Origin: Solimonas flava DSM 18980
GTDB taxonomy: Bacteria; Pseudomonadota; Gammaproteobacteria; Nevskiales; Nevskiaceae
DNA: 64,000 nucleotides
NCBI RefSeq assembly: GCF_000426685.1
Contig: NZ_KE384553.1
Span: 166,656 to 230,655, forward strand
Reading direction: 5' to 3'
Made by a program: the position numbers and the translations under genes. Numbering within the stretch: the stretch's first letter is position 1; the number at the start of each line of letters is the position of its first letter. This document shows positions 16,708 through 25,610 of this stretch, piece by piece. The notes beneath the pieces were generated by a model. The model had not been told where the DNA came from. It saw nothing but the letters and a program-made list of their open reading frames with translations, and did not search any database.

Positions 16708-17790
16708 TTGGCCGCGACGCAGATCGGCGCGGAAACGGCGCAGCAGTTCGAACGGCCCGGTCACCGGCGCGCCGCGCGCGGCGTTGGCGGCGCCGATCGC
16801 GAAGGCCAGCCGCCATTGCCGGAACATCGAGGCGTAGCCGCGATGCAGCGGCGTGTCCGGATGGTAGATGTGGGCGGCTTCGGCGGTGACGCCGTTGACT
16901 TCGAGGATGCGCAGCGCCGTGCCGGCGCGCAGGGCCGCTGCCGACGGACAGCGCAGATCGAGGCGGCCGAAGCAGAAGCCCGGGATCGCGTCGAACACGC
17001 GCCCGACCGCGGCGAGCAGTTCGGGCGTGGCCAGATCGGACGCATCGAGGAACAGCGCGCCGCGGCAGTGCGCGCCGATCTCGACCAGCGGCACCGAAGC
17101 GCCGCGTGTCGGCACTTCCTGCAGACGCGCGGCGAAGCGCTCCCACAGCAGCGGCGCGATCAGGCGCGCGCGCGGATCGGCGGCGATCAGCTCGACGAGC
17201 GTGCGCTGCCCGTCGCCGAGCACGCGCGGAAAGCACTTGTGCGTGATCGAGTACAGCACCGGCCGGCCGTCGTCCGGGGCGCGATAGATGAACAGCCCGT
17301 ACTCCTCGCCGCCGACGTAGCGCTGCACGAGCACGTCGCCGGGCGCGTGCTGCAGATAGCCGATCAGCGCCGCCTCGTCGCGGATCACGGCGACGCCGCG
17401 GCCGCGCGAGCCGATATCGGGCTTGAGCACGACCGGATAGGCGTCGCCGACGAAGGCCTGGGCGCGCGCGATGCGCACGCCGAGCGGCAGTTCGAACGGC
17501 AGCAGCTCGAAGGCGGCGACCAGATCCGGTGCGTTCTGCAGCAGGGCGGCGAGGGCCACGGCCTTGCTCTCGCCGACCACGCCGCCGGAGTCGAAAGCCG
17601 GGTTGGCGGCGGTGAACACCGTCGACCGGCGGTAGCGCAGGCCGAGCACGAGGATCCAGGCGATCACCGGCAGGTAGAACAGCCAGGCCGGCCAGAACTC
17701 CCAGCGCCGCAGCCGCTGCCAGCGGATCGCCAGGCGTTCGCCGAGCGGCGCTCGGTAGCGGCGCGCCGCGAGATCGATGGCCTGGTTCAT
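16696..17790 (-). CDS. Membrane-anchored ATP-grasp protein
   Basis: A 364-residue protein. The ATG at 17788-17790 overlaps the upstream stop as ATGA; a GTG three codons upstream is the alternative. A single membrane segment lies at about residues 34-52 (WPAWLFYLPVIAWILVLGL). The rest shows ATP-grasp features: YPVVLKPDIGSRGRGVAVI (lysine and glycine-rich loop), VLVQRYVGGEEYGLFIYR and FGRLDLRCPS...LRILEVNGVTAEAAHIY (metal-binding Asp, Glu, Asn). It is likely a carboxylate-amine ligase acting at the membrane; the substrate is unknown. It is co-transcribed with a DinB-like and a membrane protein gene. Confidence 0.8.
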   Translation of the reverse strand: MNQAIDLAARRYRAPLGERLAIRWQRLRRWEFWPAWLFYLPVIAWILVLGLRYRRSTVFTAANPAFDSGGVVGESKAVALAALLQNAPDLVAAFELLPFELPLGVRIARAQAFVGDAYPVVLKPDIGSRGRGVAVIRDEAALIGYLQHAPGDVLVQRYVGGEEYGLFIYRAPDDGRPVLYSITHKCFPRVLGDGQRTLVELIAADPRARLIAPLLWERFAARLQEVPTRGASVPLVEIGAHCRGALFLDASDLATPELLAAVGRVFDAIPGFCFGRLDLRCPSAAALRAGTALRILEVNGVTAEAAHIYHPDTPLHRGYASMFRQWRLAFAIGAANAARGAPVTGPFELLRRFRADLRRGQAWF

Positions 17791-18305
17791 GGCGCCCACT
17801 GCAGGCGTTCGTGGCGCACGGTTTCCGGCGCCTTGCCGAACGGCGCCGGCAGCGCGATGCCGGCCGCTTCGGCGAGCGGGCGCAGGATCGCGTAGTGATG
17901 CACGGCGTGACTGGCGACGAACAGCAGCTCGCGCGCCAGCGTCGAGCCGCTGACGCAGAAGTCGGCGCCGTCGACGCCGATCGTGAAGCCGACCGACACA
18001 GGCTCGCCGGGCTCGCGCCCTTCGAGTGCGGCGAGCGTGCCGGTGATGCCGTCGAAGCGGCGAACGGCGAGGTCGGGCATGCGCTCGACGCGCCGGTCGC
18101 GCGGGCGATGGTCGTAGTCGACGAGCTCGTCGGGCGCGCGCGCCAGCAGCGCCTCGTAATGCTCGATCACGTGCCGAAGATGGGGGCCGACGTGCGCGGC
18201 ATAGGCCTCGACGCGCCCGACGTAATGCTGCGCGAGCGCGCGGCCTTGGCCGACGATGGCGACATTGAAGGCGAGGATCTCAGCGAATGAAGGGCGCGGC
18301 TTCAT
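17787..18305 (-). CDS. DinB-like putative metal-dependent protein
   Basis: A 172-residue helical protein. Histidines fall in the places expected for the DinB/YfiT four-helix fold: HVIEHYEALL (His45/His49), VDYDHR (His66) and ASHAVHHYAIL (His133 and His136/137). Such proteins bind a divalent metal and often handle small thiols, but the reaction here is unknown. Its start overlaps the membrane-protein gene by 26 bp and its stop overlaps the ATP-grasp start by 4 bp, so all three are likely translationally coupled. Confidence 0.7.
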   Translation of the reverse strand: MKPRPSFAEILAFNVAIVGQGRALAQHYVGRVEAYAAHVGPHLRHVIEHYEALLARAPDELVDYDHRPRDRRVERMPDLAVRRFDGITGTLAALEGREPGEPVSVGFTIGVDGADFCVSGSTLARELLFVASHAVHHYAILRPLAEAAGIALPAPFGKAPETVRHERLQWAP

Positions 18306-18732
18306 CGGCGTCCTCGGCGAGCGGAAGGCCGGCCGGCTGCGGCGCGCGGCGCGTCTGGCGCAGCAGCAGCAGCGGGTAGGCGAGGCAGAACGACAGCGTC
18401 GGCAGGAAGCCCGGCGCCAGCGTCAGCAGGATGTGCGGCGTGCCGATCAGGCTGTGTACGCCGATCAGCAGCGCGTAGGTAAAGCCCATCGAGCCGCAGA
18501 ACGCCAGCGCCGCACCGCCGCGCGGATCGCCGGCGAACCGGAACAGGCGATTCATGATCGCCACGCCGATCAGCGTCAGCCCGGTGCTCATCGCGAAGTG
18601 GGTGGCGCCGATACGCAGCGCATGACTGCTGCCGGCGCTCCAGTTGGCGTAGGTGGCCCAGCTGCCGTAGGCGGCGCCGCCCAGCACGGCGCCGAAGGCG
18701 CTGTCCATCAGGCGCCGCAGGTGGTCGAACAT
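18280..18732 (-). CDS. Hypothetical integral membrane protein
   Basis: About 150 residues from the ATG at 18732 (MFDHLRRLMDSAFGAVLGGAAYGSW; an in-frame ATG at 18783 would add 17 polar residues). It has about four hydrophobic segments, including ATHFAMSTGLTLIGVAIMN, GGAALAFCGSMGFTYALLIG and HILLTLAPGFLPTLSFCLAY, and an acidic C-terminal tail. No family is recognised. It heads the overlapping run with the DinB-like and ATP-grasp genes. Confidence 0.6.
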   Translation of the reverse strand: MFDHLRRLMDSAFGAVLGGAAYGSWATYANWSAGSSHALRIGATHFAMSTGLTLIGVAIMNRLFRFAGDPRGGAALAFCGSMGFTYALLIGVHSLIGTPHILLTLAPGFLPTLSFCLAYPLLLLRQTRRAPQPAGLPLAEDADEAAPFIR

Positions 18733-18879
18733 GAAGACTCGGCTCCGGAACGGATCGTCATGGGAATGCGCCGATGCTGGCAATCATGGATGGCTGTCCG
18801 CTGAATACGCTACGCGCGGTCTCGACATGACGATAGGGCCGGCGGCATCGGACGTCATTGCCGATCGTTCGGCCGCGCG

Positions 18880-19761
18880 TCACGCCGCGTTCCGGCGCAG
18901 CTCGCCGGGGCCGATGCCGGCGACGCGCTTGAACGTGCGCCGGAATGCGGCCTCGCTCTGGTAGCCGAGCTGCTCGGCGATCGCCGCCACCGACAGGCGG
19001 CGATCGCCCAGCAGGCGACGTGCCTCGCCGATCCGGCATTCGGTCAGATACTGGAACGGGCTGAGGCCGAGGCACTGCGTGAACGCCACGGCGAACGCGG
19101 TGCGCGACATGCCGGCGATGCGCGCCAGCGAGTCGACGCGCCAGGGCGCGCCCGGCTGCAGGTGGATCGCCGCCAGCGCCTTGCCGAGGCGCGGATCGGC
19201 GAGCGCCGCGAGCAGGCCGCTGCGCTCCCGGGCCTGCGCGGCGTGCACGCACACCGCCATCACGAACAGACTGTCGGCGAGCTTGTCGAGCAAGGCCTGC
19301 TGGCCCGGCAGGCGGCGCTGCGCCGCCGCCGAGAGAATCTGCGCAAGCTCGCGGAACGCCGGGCCGCCGTCGGCGGCGCGCACCACGAAGACCTCGGGCA
19401 GCGCGCGCAGCAGCGGGCTGCGCTGCCCGCTGGCGAAGCGGAACTCGCCGCAGATCAGCGTGCTGAACGGTGCCGGCGCGGCGCCGTCGCCGTCGCCGCG
19501 GTCGCGCAGCGTATGGGCGCCGCCGCGCGGAAAGACGATCAGATCGCCGGCGCCGAGCGCGAGCGGCGCCGGCAGCTTCGGGCTCTCGACCCAGCAGGCG
19601 CCGCGATCGATCAGGTGAAAGCTGCCCTGCGGCGTCTGCGGCTCGTTCTCGAACCAGCGGCCGCAGTAGTCGGCGACCGCGACGATGCTGACATGCACCT
19701 GCTGGGCGCCGAGCACGGCGCTCAGGACCGCGTCGCGCGAGGTCTCGCTCACGGGCTGCAT
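18880..19761 (-). CDS. AraC-family transcriptional regulator with cupin domain
   Basis: A 293-residue regulator starting MQPVSETSRDAVLSAVLGAQ. The N-terminal half is a cupin-like sensor with GACWVESPKLPAPLALGAGDLIVFPRGGAH. The C-terminal about 100 residues form the AraC double helix-turn-helix: RIAGMSRTAFAVAFTQCLGLSPFQYLTECRIGEARRLL and IAEQLGYQSEAAFRRTFKRVAG. This cupin-AraC layout is common in regulators of neighbouring enzyme genes. It is divergent from the acyltransferase gene at 19.9 kb, a plausible target (inference). Reading on in this phase into the opposite-strand genes is an artefact. Confidence 0.9.
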   Translation of the reverse strand: MQPVSETSRDAVLSAVLGAQQVHVSIVAVADYCGRWFENEPQTPQGSFHLIDRGACWVESPKLPAPLALGAGDLIVFPRGGAHTLRDRGDGDGAAPAPFSTLICGEFRFASGQRSPLLRALPEVFVVRAADGGPAFRELAQILSAAAQRRLPGQQALLDKLADSLFVMAVCVHAAQARERSGLLAALADPRLGKALAAIHLQPGAPWRVDSLARIAGMSRTAFAVAFTQCLGLSPFQYLTECRIGEARRLLGDRRLSVAAIAEQLGYQSEAAFRRTFKRVAGIGPGELRRNAA

Positions 19762-19842
19762 GGTTCGACGTGCGGCATCGGCATCTCCTCGGGCCGCAGT
19801 GTATGCCGGCCGCGATCCGGCGGGCAGCCGGGAACTCGGCCA

Positions 19843-19848
19843 TATAAT
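19843..19848 (+). promoter_or_regulatory. Putative -10 element upstream of the OlsF-like gene
   Basis: A consensus TATAAT lies 66 bp before the start codon at 19915, in the region divergent from the AraC gene. No good -35 is visible, which would fit dependence on an activator such as the adjacent AraC protein. Confidence 0.4.
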
Positions 19849-19914
19849 GGTGCGTCGAATGCCCCGGGACGGCGCATTCCGACCGTCACGCCGACAAGAA
19901 CGAAGAGGTGACGC

Positions 19915-21687
19915 ATGGACACTGCACCCACGCCGGGCGGCAAGCATTCCGCCCCACCGCCGGTCACGATCGGCCTGCCGCGTGCACCGGGCCTGGCCTG
20001 GGCCGCCTCGCTGTTCGACGCCGTCACCGGTCTGCGCACCCTCGAAGGCTATTACCGGGCGCGACCGGCGCCGCTGGCCCCGCACGAGTTCGTGCGCTAC
20101 GCGCTCGGCGCGGTCGGCATCGACTACCGCCTCGGCGCCGGCACGCCCGACGACATTCCGGCCAGCGGCCCGCTGCTGGTCGTCGCCAATCATCCGTACG
20201 GAGCCGCCGAAGGCCTGGCGCTCGCCGACCTGTTCCTGCGGCGGCGCGCCGACGTGCGCCTGCTCGCCAACACGCTGCTGCTGACGCTGCCGGAGCTGGC
20301 GCCGCTGGTCGTGCCGGTCGACGTCTTCCGCAGCGGCGTCAACGGCGCCGCCCTGCGCAGCGCGCTGCGCCATCTCAAGGACGGCGGCGTGCTGATCGTG
20401 TTTCCGGCCGGCGAGGTCAGTCGTATCGACTGGCGGACGCGCCAGATCGGCGATCCGCCGTGGTCGCCGACCGTGGCGCTGCTGGCGCGCCGCAGCGGCG
20501 CGCGCGTGCTGCCGCTGTTCGTCGAAGGCCGGCCGCGCCTGCGTTCGCTGGCCGCCGGGGTCGTCAACACGCGTCTGCGCACGGCGCTGCTGGCGCGCGA
20601 TCTCCTGGCGTTGCGCGGCCGCACGCTCGGCCTGCGCTTCGGCGAGCTGGTCGAGCCGCGCGAGCTGGCGCGCATCCCGGACGAGGCGCAGACCGATTAC
20701 CTGCGCCTGCTGACTTACACGCTCGGCGTCGAGCGCGGCAGCGAGCCGGCGCCGCGCGCGCTGCAGCCGCTGGCGCCGCGCTCCGACGCGAGCGCGCTGG
20801 CCGCCGAAGTCGCCGGGCTCGCCGACTGCCGCCTGCTGCAGGCCGGCGAGTTCGAGCTGTATCTGGCGCCGGCGCCGCGCCTGCCGCGGCTGCTCGACGA
20901 GATCGGCCGGCTGCGCGAGGAGAGCTTCCGCGCGCTGCAGGAGGGCAGCGGCCGGGCCCGCGACCTCGACCGTTACGATCCGCTCTACGAGCACCTGTTC
21001 CTCTGGCACCCGCAGCGGCGCGAGGTCGTCGGCGCCTACCGCTTCGGCTTCACCGACGCGATCGTGCCGCGCCACGGCGTGCAGGGCCTCTATACGCGCA
21101 CGCTGTTCCGCTACGACGCGCGCCTGTTCGCGCAGACCGGGCCGGCGCTCGAACTCGGCCGCTCGTTCGTCGCGCCGGCCTGGCAGCGCAGCTTTCAGCC
21201 GCTGCGCCTGCTCTGGGGCGGCATCGCTGCGGTCATCGCGCGCCGGCCCGAGATCCGCTATCTGTACGGCCCGGTCAGCATCAGTCCGAGCTACAGCCTC
21301 GCCGCGCGCCGCCTGATCGCCGAGACGCTGAGCGTGCATCACGCCGACGCGGCCCTGGCCGGCCTGATCGAACCGCTGCATCCGTTGCCGGAGCGGCCGC
21401 AGGCGCCGGCGCAGCGCAACGTGATCTCGGCGCTCGCCGATCCGAAGCTGCTGTCGCGCGTGATCGCGCGCGTCGAGCGCGGCCCGGGCCTGCCGGTGCT
21501 GCTGCGCCACTATCTCGAATTGAACGGCCGCTTCGCCGGCTTCAACGTCGACGACAGCTTCGGCGGCACGCTCGACGGCCTGGTGTTCGTCCGCGTCGAC
21601 GGCATTCCGCCGCGCACGCTCGAGCACTTCCTCGGCGTCGCTCGCGGCGAGGCCGCGGGTGCGACGGCCGCCGGCGACGGGCACTGA
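19915..21687 (+). CDS. Bifunctional acyltransferase, OlsF-like (PlsC plus GNAT domains)
   Basis: A 590-residue two-domain protein. Residues about 50-270 are a PlsC-type O-acyltransferase with NHPYGAAEG (His93) and LIVFPAGEVSR. Residues about 295-490 match the N-acyltransferase/hemolysin GNAT type (LELGRSFVAPAWQRSFQPLRLLWGG, YLYGPVSIS). The combination is that of OlsF, which makes ornithine-type aminolipids in one protein: the GNAT part acylates the amino group and the PlsC part then esterifies the product. Ornithine as substrate is inferred. The ATG follows AAGAGGTGACGC. It starts a plus-strand lipid block. Confidence 0.8.
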   Translation: MDTAPTPGGKHSAPPPVTIGLPRAPGLAWAASLFDAVTGLRTLEGYYRARPAPLAPHEFVRYALGAVGIDYRLGAGTPDDIPASGPLLVVANHPYGAAEGLALADLFLRRRADVRLLANTLLLTLPELAPLVVPVDVFRSGVNGAALRSALRHLKDGGVLIVFPAGEVSRIDWRTRQIGDPPWSPTVALLARRSGARVLPLFVEGRPRLRSLAAGVVNTRLRTALLARDLLALRGRTLGLRFGELVEPRELARIPDEAQTDYLRLLTYTLGVERGSEPAPRALQPLAPRSDASALAAEVAGLADCRLLQAGEFELYLAPAPRLPRLLDEIGRLREESFRALQEGSGRARDLDRYDPLYEHLFLWHPQRREVVGAYRFGFTDAIVPRHGVQGLYTRTLFRYDARLFAQTGPALELGRSFVAPAWQRSFQPLRLLWGGIAAVIARRPEIRYLYGPVSISPSYSLAARRLIAETLSVHHADAALAGLIEPLHPLPERPQAPAQRNVISALADPKLLSRVIARVERGPGLPVLLRHYLELNGRFAGFNVDDSFGGTLDGLVFVRVDGIPPRTLEHFLGVARGEAAGATAAGDGH

Positions 21688-21769
21688 CTCGACAGCGGGC
21701 GCTGGCGCGCCGGCGCTTGCCGGCCGCCGGCGCCTTGCCGAAAGTGCGCGCACGACAAGGAGGAGTTCC

Positions 21770-23569
21770 ATGAGTGACGATCGCGTGCGGCTGCGCGACC
21801 TGCTGCGCGGCGTGGCATCGACGCTGCCCGATTTCGCGATCACCCAGCGCGGCCTGTGGAACCTGATCCGCTTCAAGCCGGACACGCCGCTGTCGATCGG
21901 CCTGCGCTACGAACAGCTGGCGGCGTCGACGCCGGCGCAGATCGCGCTCCGCTTCGAGGACCGCGCGTGGACCTACGCCGAGCTCAACGCCTGGGCCAAC
22001 CGCATCGCGCACACGCTCGCGGCGCGCGGCGTCACGCGCGGCCAGGCTGTGGCGCTGCTGTTCGAGAATCGCGCCGAGGCGCTGGCCTGCGCGCTGGCCG
22101 TGGTCAAGCTCGGCGCGATCGCGGCGATGCTCAATCCGCAGCAGCGCGGCGAAGTGCTCGCGCACAGCATCGGACTGGTCGACGCGCGCGCGATCGTGGT
22201 CGGCGAGGAATGCCGCGCGGCGCTGGAAAGCACCGAGCACCATCCGCAGTCCGGCAGCGCGCTGCCGTTCTGGTGGGACGGCGCCGGCGAGCCGCCCGCC
22301 GGCTATCGCAATCTGCGCGCCGAGGCCGCGGTCGCGCCGGCCGCGAATCCGCCGCAGACCGCACAGATCCGCCTGCGCGAGCCCTGCTTCTACATCTTCA
22401 CCTCGGGCACGACCGGCCTGCCGAAGGCCTCGCGGATGACGCACTACCGCTGGATGCGCAGCCTCGCCGGCGTCGGCCAGCTCGCGGTGCGCATGCACCG
22501 CGACGACGTCCTGTACTGCCCGCTGCCGCTCTACCACAACAATGCCCTGACGGTCTCGTGGAGCGCGGTGCTGTCGGCTGGCGCGACGCTGGCGCTCGGC
22601 CGCAAGTTCAGCGCCTCGCGCTTCTGGGACGAGATCCGCCACCACGACGCGACCGCGTTCTGCTACATCGGCGAGCTGTGCCGCTATCTGCTGAACCAGC
22701 CGGCGCGGCCCGACGACCGTGAACACCACGTACGGCTGGTGATCGGCAACGGCTTGCGCGCCGAGCTGTGGGACCGCTTCCAGCAGCGCTTCGGCATCGG
22801 CCGCATCTGCGAGTTCTACGGCGCGTCCGAGGCCAATCTCGCTTTCGTCAACGGCTTCGGCCTGGCGCGCACCGCCGGCTTCTGTCCGATGCCGTTCGCG
22901 ATCGTCGAGTTCGATGCCGCGCACGAACTGCCGCGGCGCGGCGCCGGCGGCCATCTGGCGCGCGTCGCCAAGGGCGGCGTCGGCCTGCTCATCACCGAAA
23001 TCACCGAGCGCGCGCCGTTCGACGGCTACACCGACCGGAAGGCCAGCGAGGCCAAGCTGCTGCGCGACGTCTTCAAGCGCGGCGACTGCTGGTTCAACAG
23101 CGGCGATCTCGTCCGCGACCAGGGCTGGGGCCATATCCAGTTCGTCGATCGCGTCGGCGACACCTTCCGCTGGAAGGGCGAGAACGTCGCCACCACCGAA
23201 GTCGAAGGTGCGCTCAACCACTTCCCCGGCGTGACGGAAGCCGTCGTCTACGGCGTGCAGCTGCCGGACTGCGACGGCCGCGCCGGCATGGCGGCGCTGA
23301 CGCTCGACACTGCGTTCGACGGCGCCGCGCTGGCCCGCCATCTGAGCGAGCGGCTGCCGGCCTACGCCGTGCCGCTGTTCGTGCGCCTGCGCCGCGCGCA
23401 GGAAACCACTGCGACCTTCAAGTTCCGCAAGATCGAGCTCAAGCAGCAGGGCTACGATCCGGCGCAGATCGACGAGCCGCTGTACGTGCTGCGCGACCGC
23501 GCGCTCGGCTACGAGCCGTTCGACGCCGCGGCCTACGCCGAGATCCGCCGCGGCACGCTGCGCTTCTGA
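21770..23569 (+). CDS. Long-chain fatty acyl-CoA synthetase (FadD6/FATP type)
   Basis: A 599-residue AMP-forming acyl-CoA ligase. The ATG at 21770 has a strong SD (AAGGAGGAG). The P-loop TSGTTGLPKA is at residues 211-220; EFYGASEAN, NSGDLVRDQGWGHIQFVDRVGDTFRWKGENVATTEVE (in parts) and the C-terminal lysine region FKFRKIELKQQGYDP are intact. The FYGASE and GENV patterns fit the FATP/very-long-chain subfamily (FadD6 of mycobacteria). It activates fatty acids with ATP and CoA. It probably feeds the dehydrogenases and crotonase encoded downstream. Confidence 0.92.
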   Translation: MSDDRVRLRDLLRGVASTLPDFAITQRGLWNLIRFKPDTPLSIGLRYEQLAASTPAQIALRFEDRAWTYAELNAWANRIAHTLAARGVTRGQAVALLFENRAEALACALAVVKLGAIAAMLNPQQRGEVLAHSIGLVDARAIVVGEECRAALESTEHHPQSGSALPFWWDGAGEPPAGYRNLRAEAAVAPAANPPQTAQIRLREPCFYIFTSGTTGLPKASRMTHYRWMRSLAGVGQLAVRMHRDDVLYCPLPLYHNNALTVSWSAVLSAGATLALGRKFSASRFWDEIRHHDATAFCYIGELCRYLLNQPARPDDREHHVRLVIGNGLRAELWDRFQQRFGIGRICEFYGASEANLAFVNGFGLARTAGFCPMPFAIVEFDAAHELPRRGAGGHLARVAKGGVGLLITEITERAPFDGYTDRKASEAKLLRDVFKRGDCWFNSGDLVRDQGWGHIQFVDRVGDTFRWKGENVATTEVEGALNHFPGVTEAVVYGVQLPDCDGRAGMAALTLDTAFDGAALARHLSERLPAYAVPLFVRLRRAQETTATFKFRKIELKQQGYDPAQIDEPLYVLRDRALGYEPFDAAAYAEIRRGTLRF

Positions 23570-23728
23570 GCGCGGACTCGTCCGTTCGGACGGCCTGCCG
23601 CAGCGCCCTGTGTCAGTGTCGCAACAGCATTGACCCGAGCGCCGATTCGCGTCGCCGCCGAGCCAAGGCTAGGCGCGCGGATGCGATGCGATGCTCGCCG
23701 GACGTAAAAGAACGATGCCGGGTGCAAC

Positions 23729-24208
23729 ATGAATGTCGATATCAAGATCGAGCGCAGCGTCGAGGTCGAGGCGCCGTACGCCAGGGTGGTGCCGCTGCTC
23801 GACGATCTGGAGGGAACCATCCGCCGTTTCCCGAAGCTCAAGAAGCTGACGAAGGTCGGCGCCAATGCCTATCTGTGGGAGATGTCGACGATCGGCTCGA
23901 AGGCCGCGAACATCGCCCATGAAGTCAGCTATGCGGCGCACTACACCGTCAATGCCAAGCGCGGCGAGATGAGCTGGAAGCCGCTGCCGGATTACGGCAA
24001 CGCGACGATCGAGGGCCGCTTCGCGCTGCTCGATCAGGGCAAAAAGACCAAGCTGGTGTTCGATGTGAAGGGCAAGCTGCGCGACGTGCCGGTGCCGCTG
24101 ATGTACCGCCTGCTCGCGCCGCCGTTCATCCAGGGCAAGTTCACGCGCCTCGTCGACATCTTCCTCGAATCGACCCGCGACGCGCTGCTCGAGGAGACGA
24201 CGCGTTAG
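23729..24208 (+). CDS. SRPBCC (START-like) family protein
   Basis: A 159-residue protein with the polyketide cyclase/START-like pattern: MNVDIKIERSVEVEAPYARVVPLLDDLE at the start and a long C-terminal helix, FTRLVDIFLESTRDALLEET. The fold has a hydrophobic pocket that usually binds lipids or aromatic compounds. No catalytic function is predicted. Placed between an acyl-CoA synthetase and two acyl-CoA dehydrogenases, it may bind a lipid intermediate (inference). Confidence 0.75.
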   Translation: MNVDIKIERSVEVEAPYARVVPLLDDLEGTIRRFPKLKKLTKVGANAYLWEMSTIGSKAANIAHEVSYAAHYTVNAKRGEMSWKPLPDYGNATIEGRFALLDQGKKTKLVFDVKGKLRDVPVPLMYRLLAPPFIQGKFTRLVDIFLESTRDALLEETTR

Positions 24209-24280
24209 GGCAGGTTGACGCCGTACCGAGCGCCGCGCCGGACGCGACGCCGCCAGTAGAACGAACGAGGGGGAGGCGAC

Positions 24281-25600
24281 ATGGGCGTCGTGCAACGCGT
24301 CATGGGACTGGGCCTGCGCGCGATCAACCGCATCGCCGGTTCGCCGCTGCTGGACCGTCTGCAGCTGCGCAGGCCTGCCGAGCGGGCGCTCTATCACGGC
24401 GCGCGCGTCGGCTTTCGCGGCGCCGCCGCGGCGGCGCGCACCTTCAAGGCCGCGCAGTCGCTGGGCCGGCCGCTGCGGCCGTCGCGCGGCGCCGGCGGCA
24501 GCGGCCTGTTCGACCTGACGCCGAGCGAGGAGCAGCAGATGCTGCAGGCGGCGGCGCGCCAGTTCGCCGACCGCGAGCTGCGTCCGGCGGCGGCGACGGC
24601 CGATGCCGAATGCCAGGCGCCGTCGCCGCTGCTGCGCGGCGCCGACGCGCTGGGCCTGGCGGCGCTGGGCATTCCCGAAGCGCTCGGCGGCGTCGGCGGC
24701 GAGCGCGCGGCGGTGAGCAACGCGCTGGTCGCCGAAGCGCTCGCGCACGGCGACCTGGGGCTGGCCTTCGCCTGTCTGGCGCCGACAGCGGTCAGCCAGG
24801 CGCTGGTGCTGTGGGGCGACGCGGGACAGCAGGCGCGCTACCTGCCGGCTTTCGCCAGCGAGCATGCGCCGGTTGCGGCGCTCGCCGTGCAGGAAGCGCA
24901 GCCGCTGTTCGATCCGTTTGTGCTGCGCACGACGGCGCGTCGCGACGGCACCGACTTCATCGTCAGCGGCGTGAAGTCGCTGGTGCCGCGTGCGGCGCAG
25001 GCCGAGCTGTTCGTCGTCGCCGCGCAGCTCGACGGTGCCGGGCCGGCGCTGTTCATCATCGAATCGTCGAGCACGGGCCTGACGATCGAAGTCGAGCCGG
25101 CGATGGGCCTGCGTGCCGCCTCGACCGCCCGCGTGCATCTGCGCGACGTGCGCGTGCCGGCAGCGGCCCTGCTCGGCGGCGCCGCGGCCGAGGTCTATCG
25201 CGAGTGCATCGCCCTGTCGCGTATCGCCTGGAGCGCGCTGGCGACCGGCACCGCGCAGGCGGCGCTCGACTACGTGATCCCGTACGTCAATGAACGCAGC
25301 GCGTTCGGCGAGCCGATCAGCCATCGCCAGGCGGTGGCGTTCGCGGTCGCCGACATCAGCATCGAGCTCGAAGGCCTGCGCCTGACGACCTGGCGCGCGG
25401 CCAGCCGCGCCGATCGCGGCGATCCGTTCGCGCGCGAAGCGGCGCTGGCGCGACGGCTCGCGGCCGACAAGGGCGCGCGCATCGGCTCGGACGCCGTACA
25501 GCTGCTCGGCGGCCACGGCTTCGTCAAGGAGCATCCGGTCGAGCGTTGGTACCGCGATCTGCGCGCGGCCGGCTTCGTCGAAGGCGCAGTGCTGGTCTGA
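24281..25600 (+). CDS. Acyl-CoA dehydrogenase family protein
   Basis: A 439-residue protein with an extra basic, Ala-rich N-terminus of about 75 residues before the ACAD core (LTPSEEQQMLQAAARQFADREL). Flavin-binding regions are present (VSGVKSLVPRAAQAELFVVAAQ, QAALDYVIPYVNERSAFGEPISHRQAVAF), as is QLLGGHGFVKEHPVERWYRDLRAAGF. The usual IYEGT active-site segment is FVEGAVLV and the protein ends there, so the catalytic Glu is kept but the last helix is missing. It starts 72 bp after the SRPBCC gene and lies 10 bp before a second ACAD; the two may form a complex (inference). Confidence 0.85.
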   Translation: MGVVQRVMGLGLRAINRIAGSPLLDRLQLRRPAERALYHGARVGFRGAAAAARTFKAAQSLGRPLRPSRGAGGSGLFDLTPSEEQQMLQAAARQFADRELRPAAATADAECQAPSPLLRGADALGLAALGIPEALGGVGGERAAVSNALVAEALAHGDLGLAFACLAPTAVSQALVLWGDAGQQARYLPAFASEHAPVAALAVQEAQPLFDPFVLRTTARRDGTDFIVSGVKSLVPRAAQAELFVVAAQLDGAGPALFIIESSSTGLTIEVEPAMGLRAASTARVHLRDVRVPAAALLGGAAAEVYRECIALSRIAWSALATGTAQAALDYVIPYVNERSAFGEPISHRQAVAFAVADISIELEGLRLTTWRAASRADRGDPFAREAALARRLAADKGARIGSDAVQLLGGHGFVKEHPVERWYRDLRAAGFVEGAVLV

Positions 25601-25610
25601 GGAGACGGTC

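Noticed and set aside
18880-21885. A 1001-codon minus-strand frame including the AraC regulator
   Set aside because: The AraC protein starts at 19761; the rest is antisense to the acyltransferase gene.
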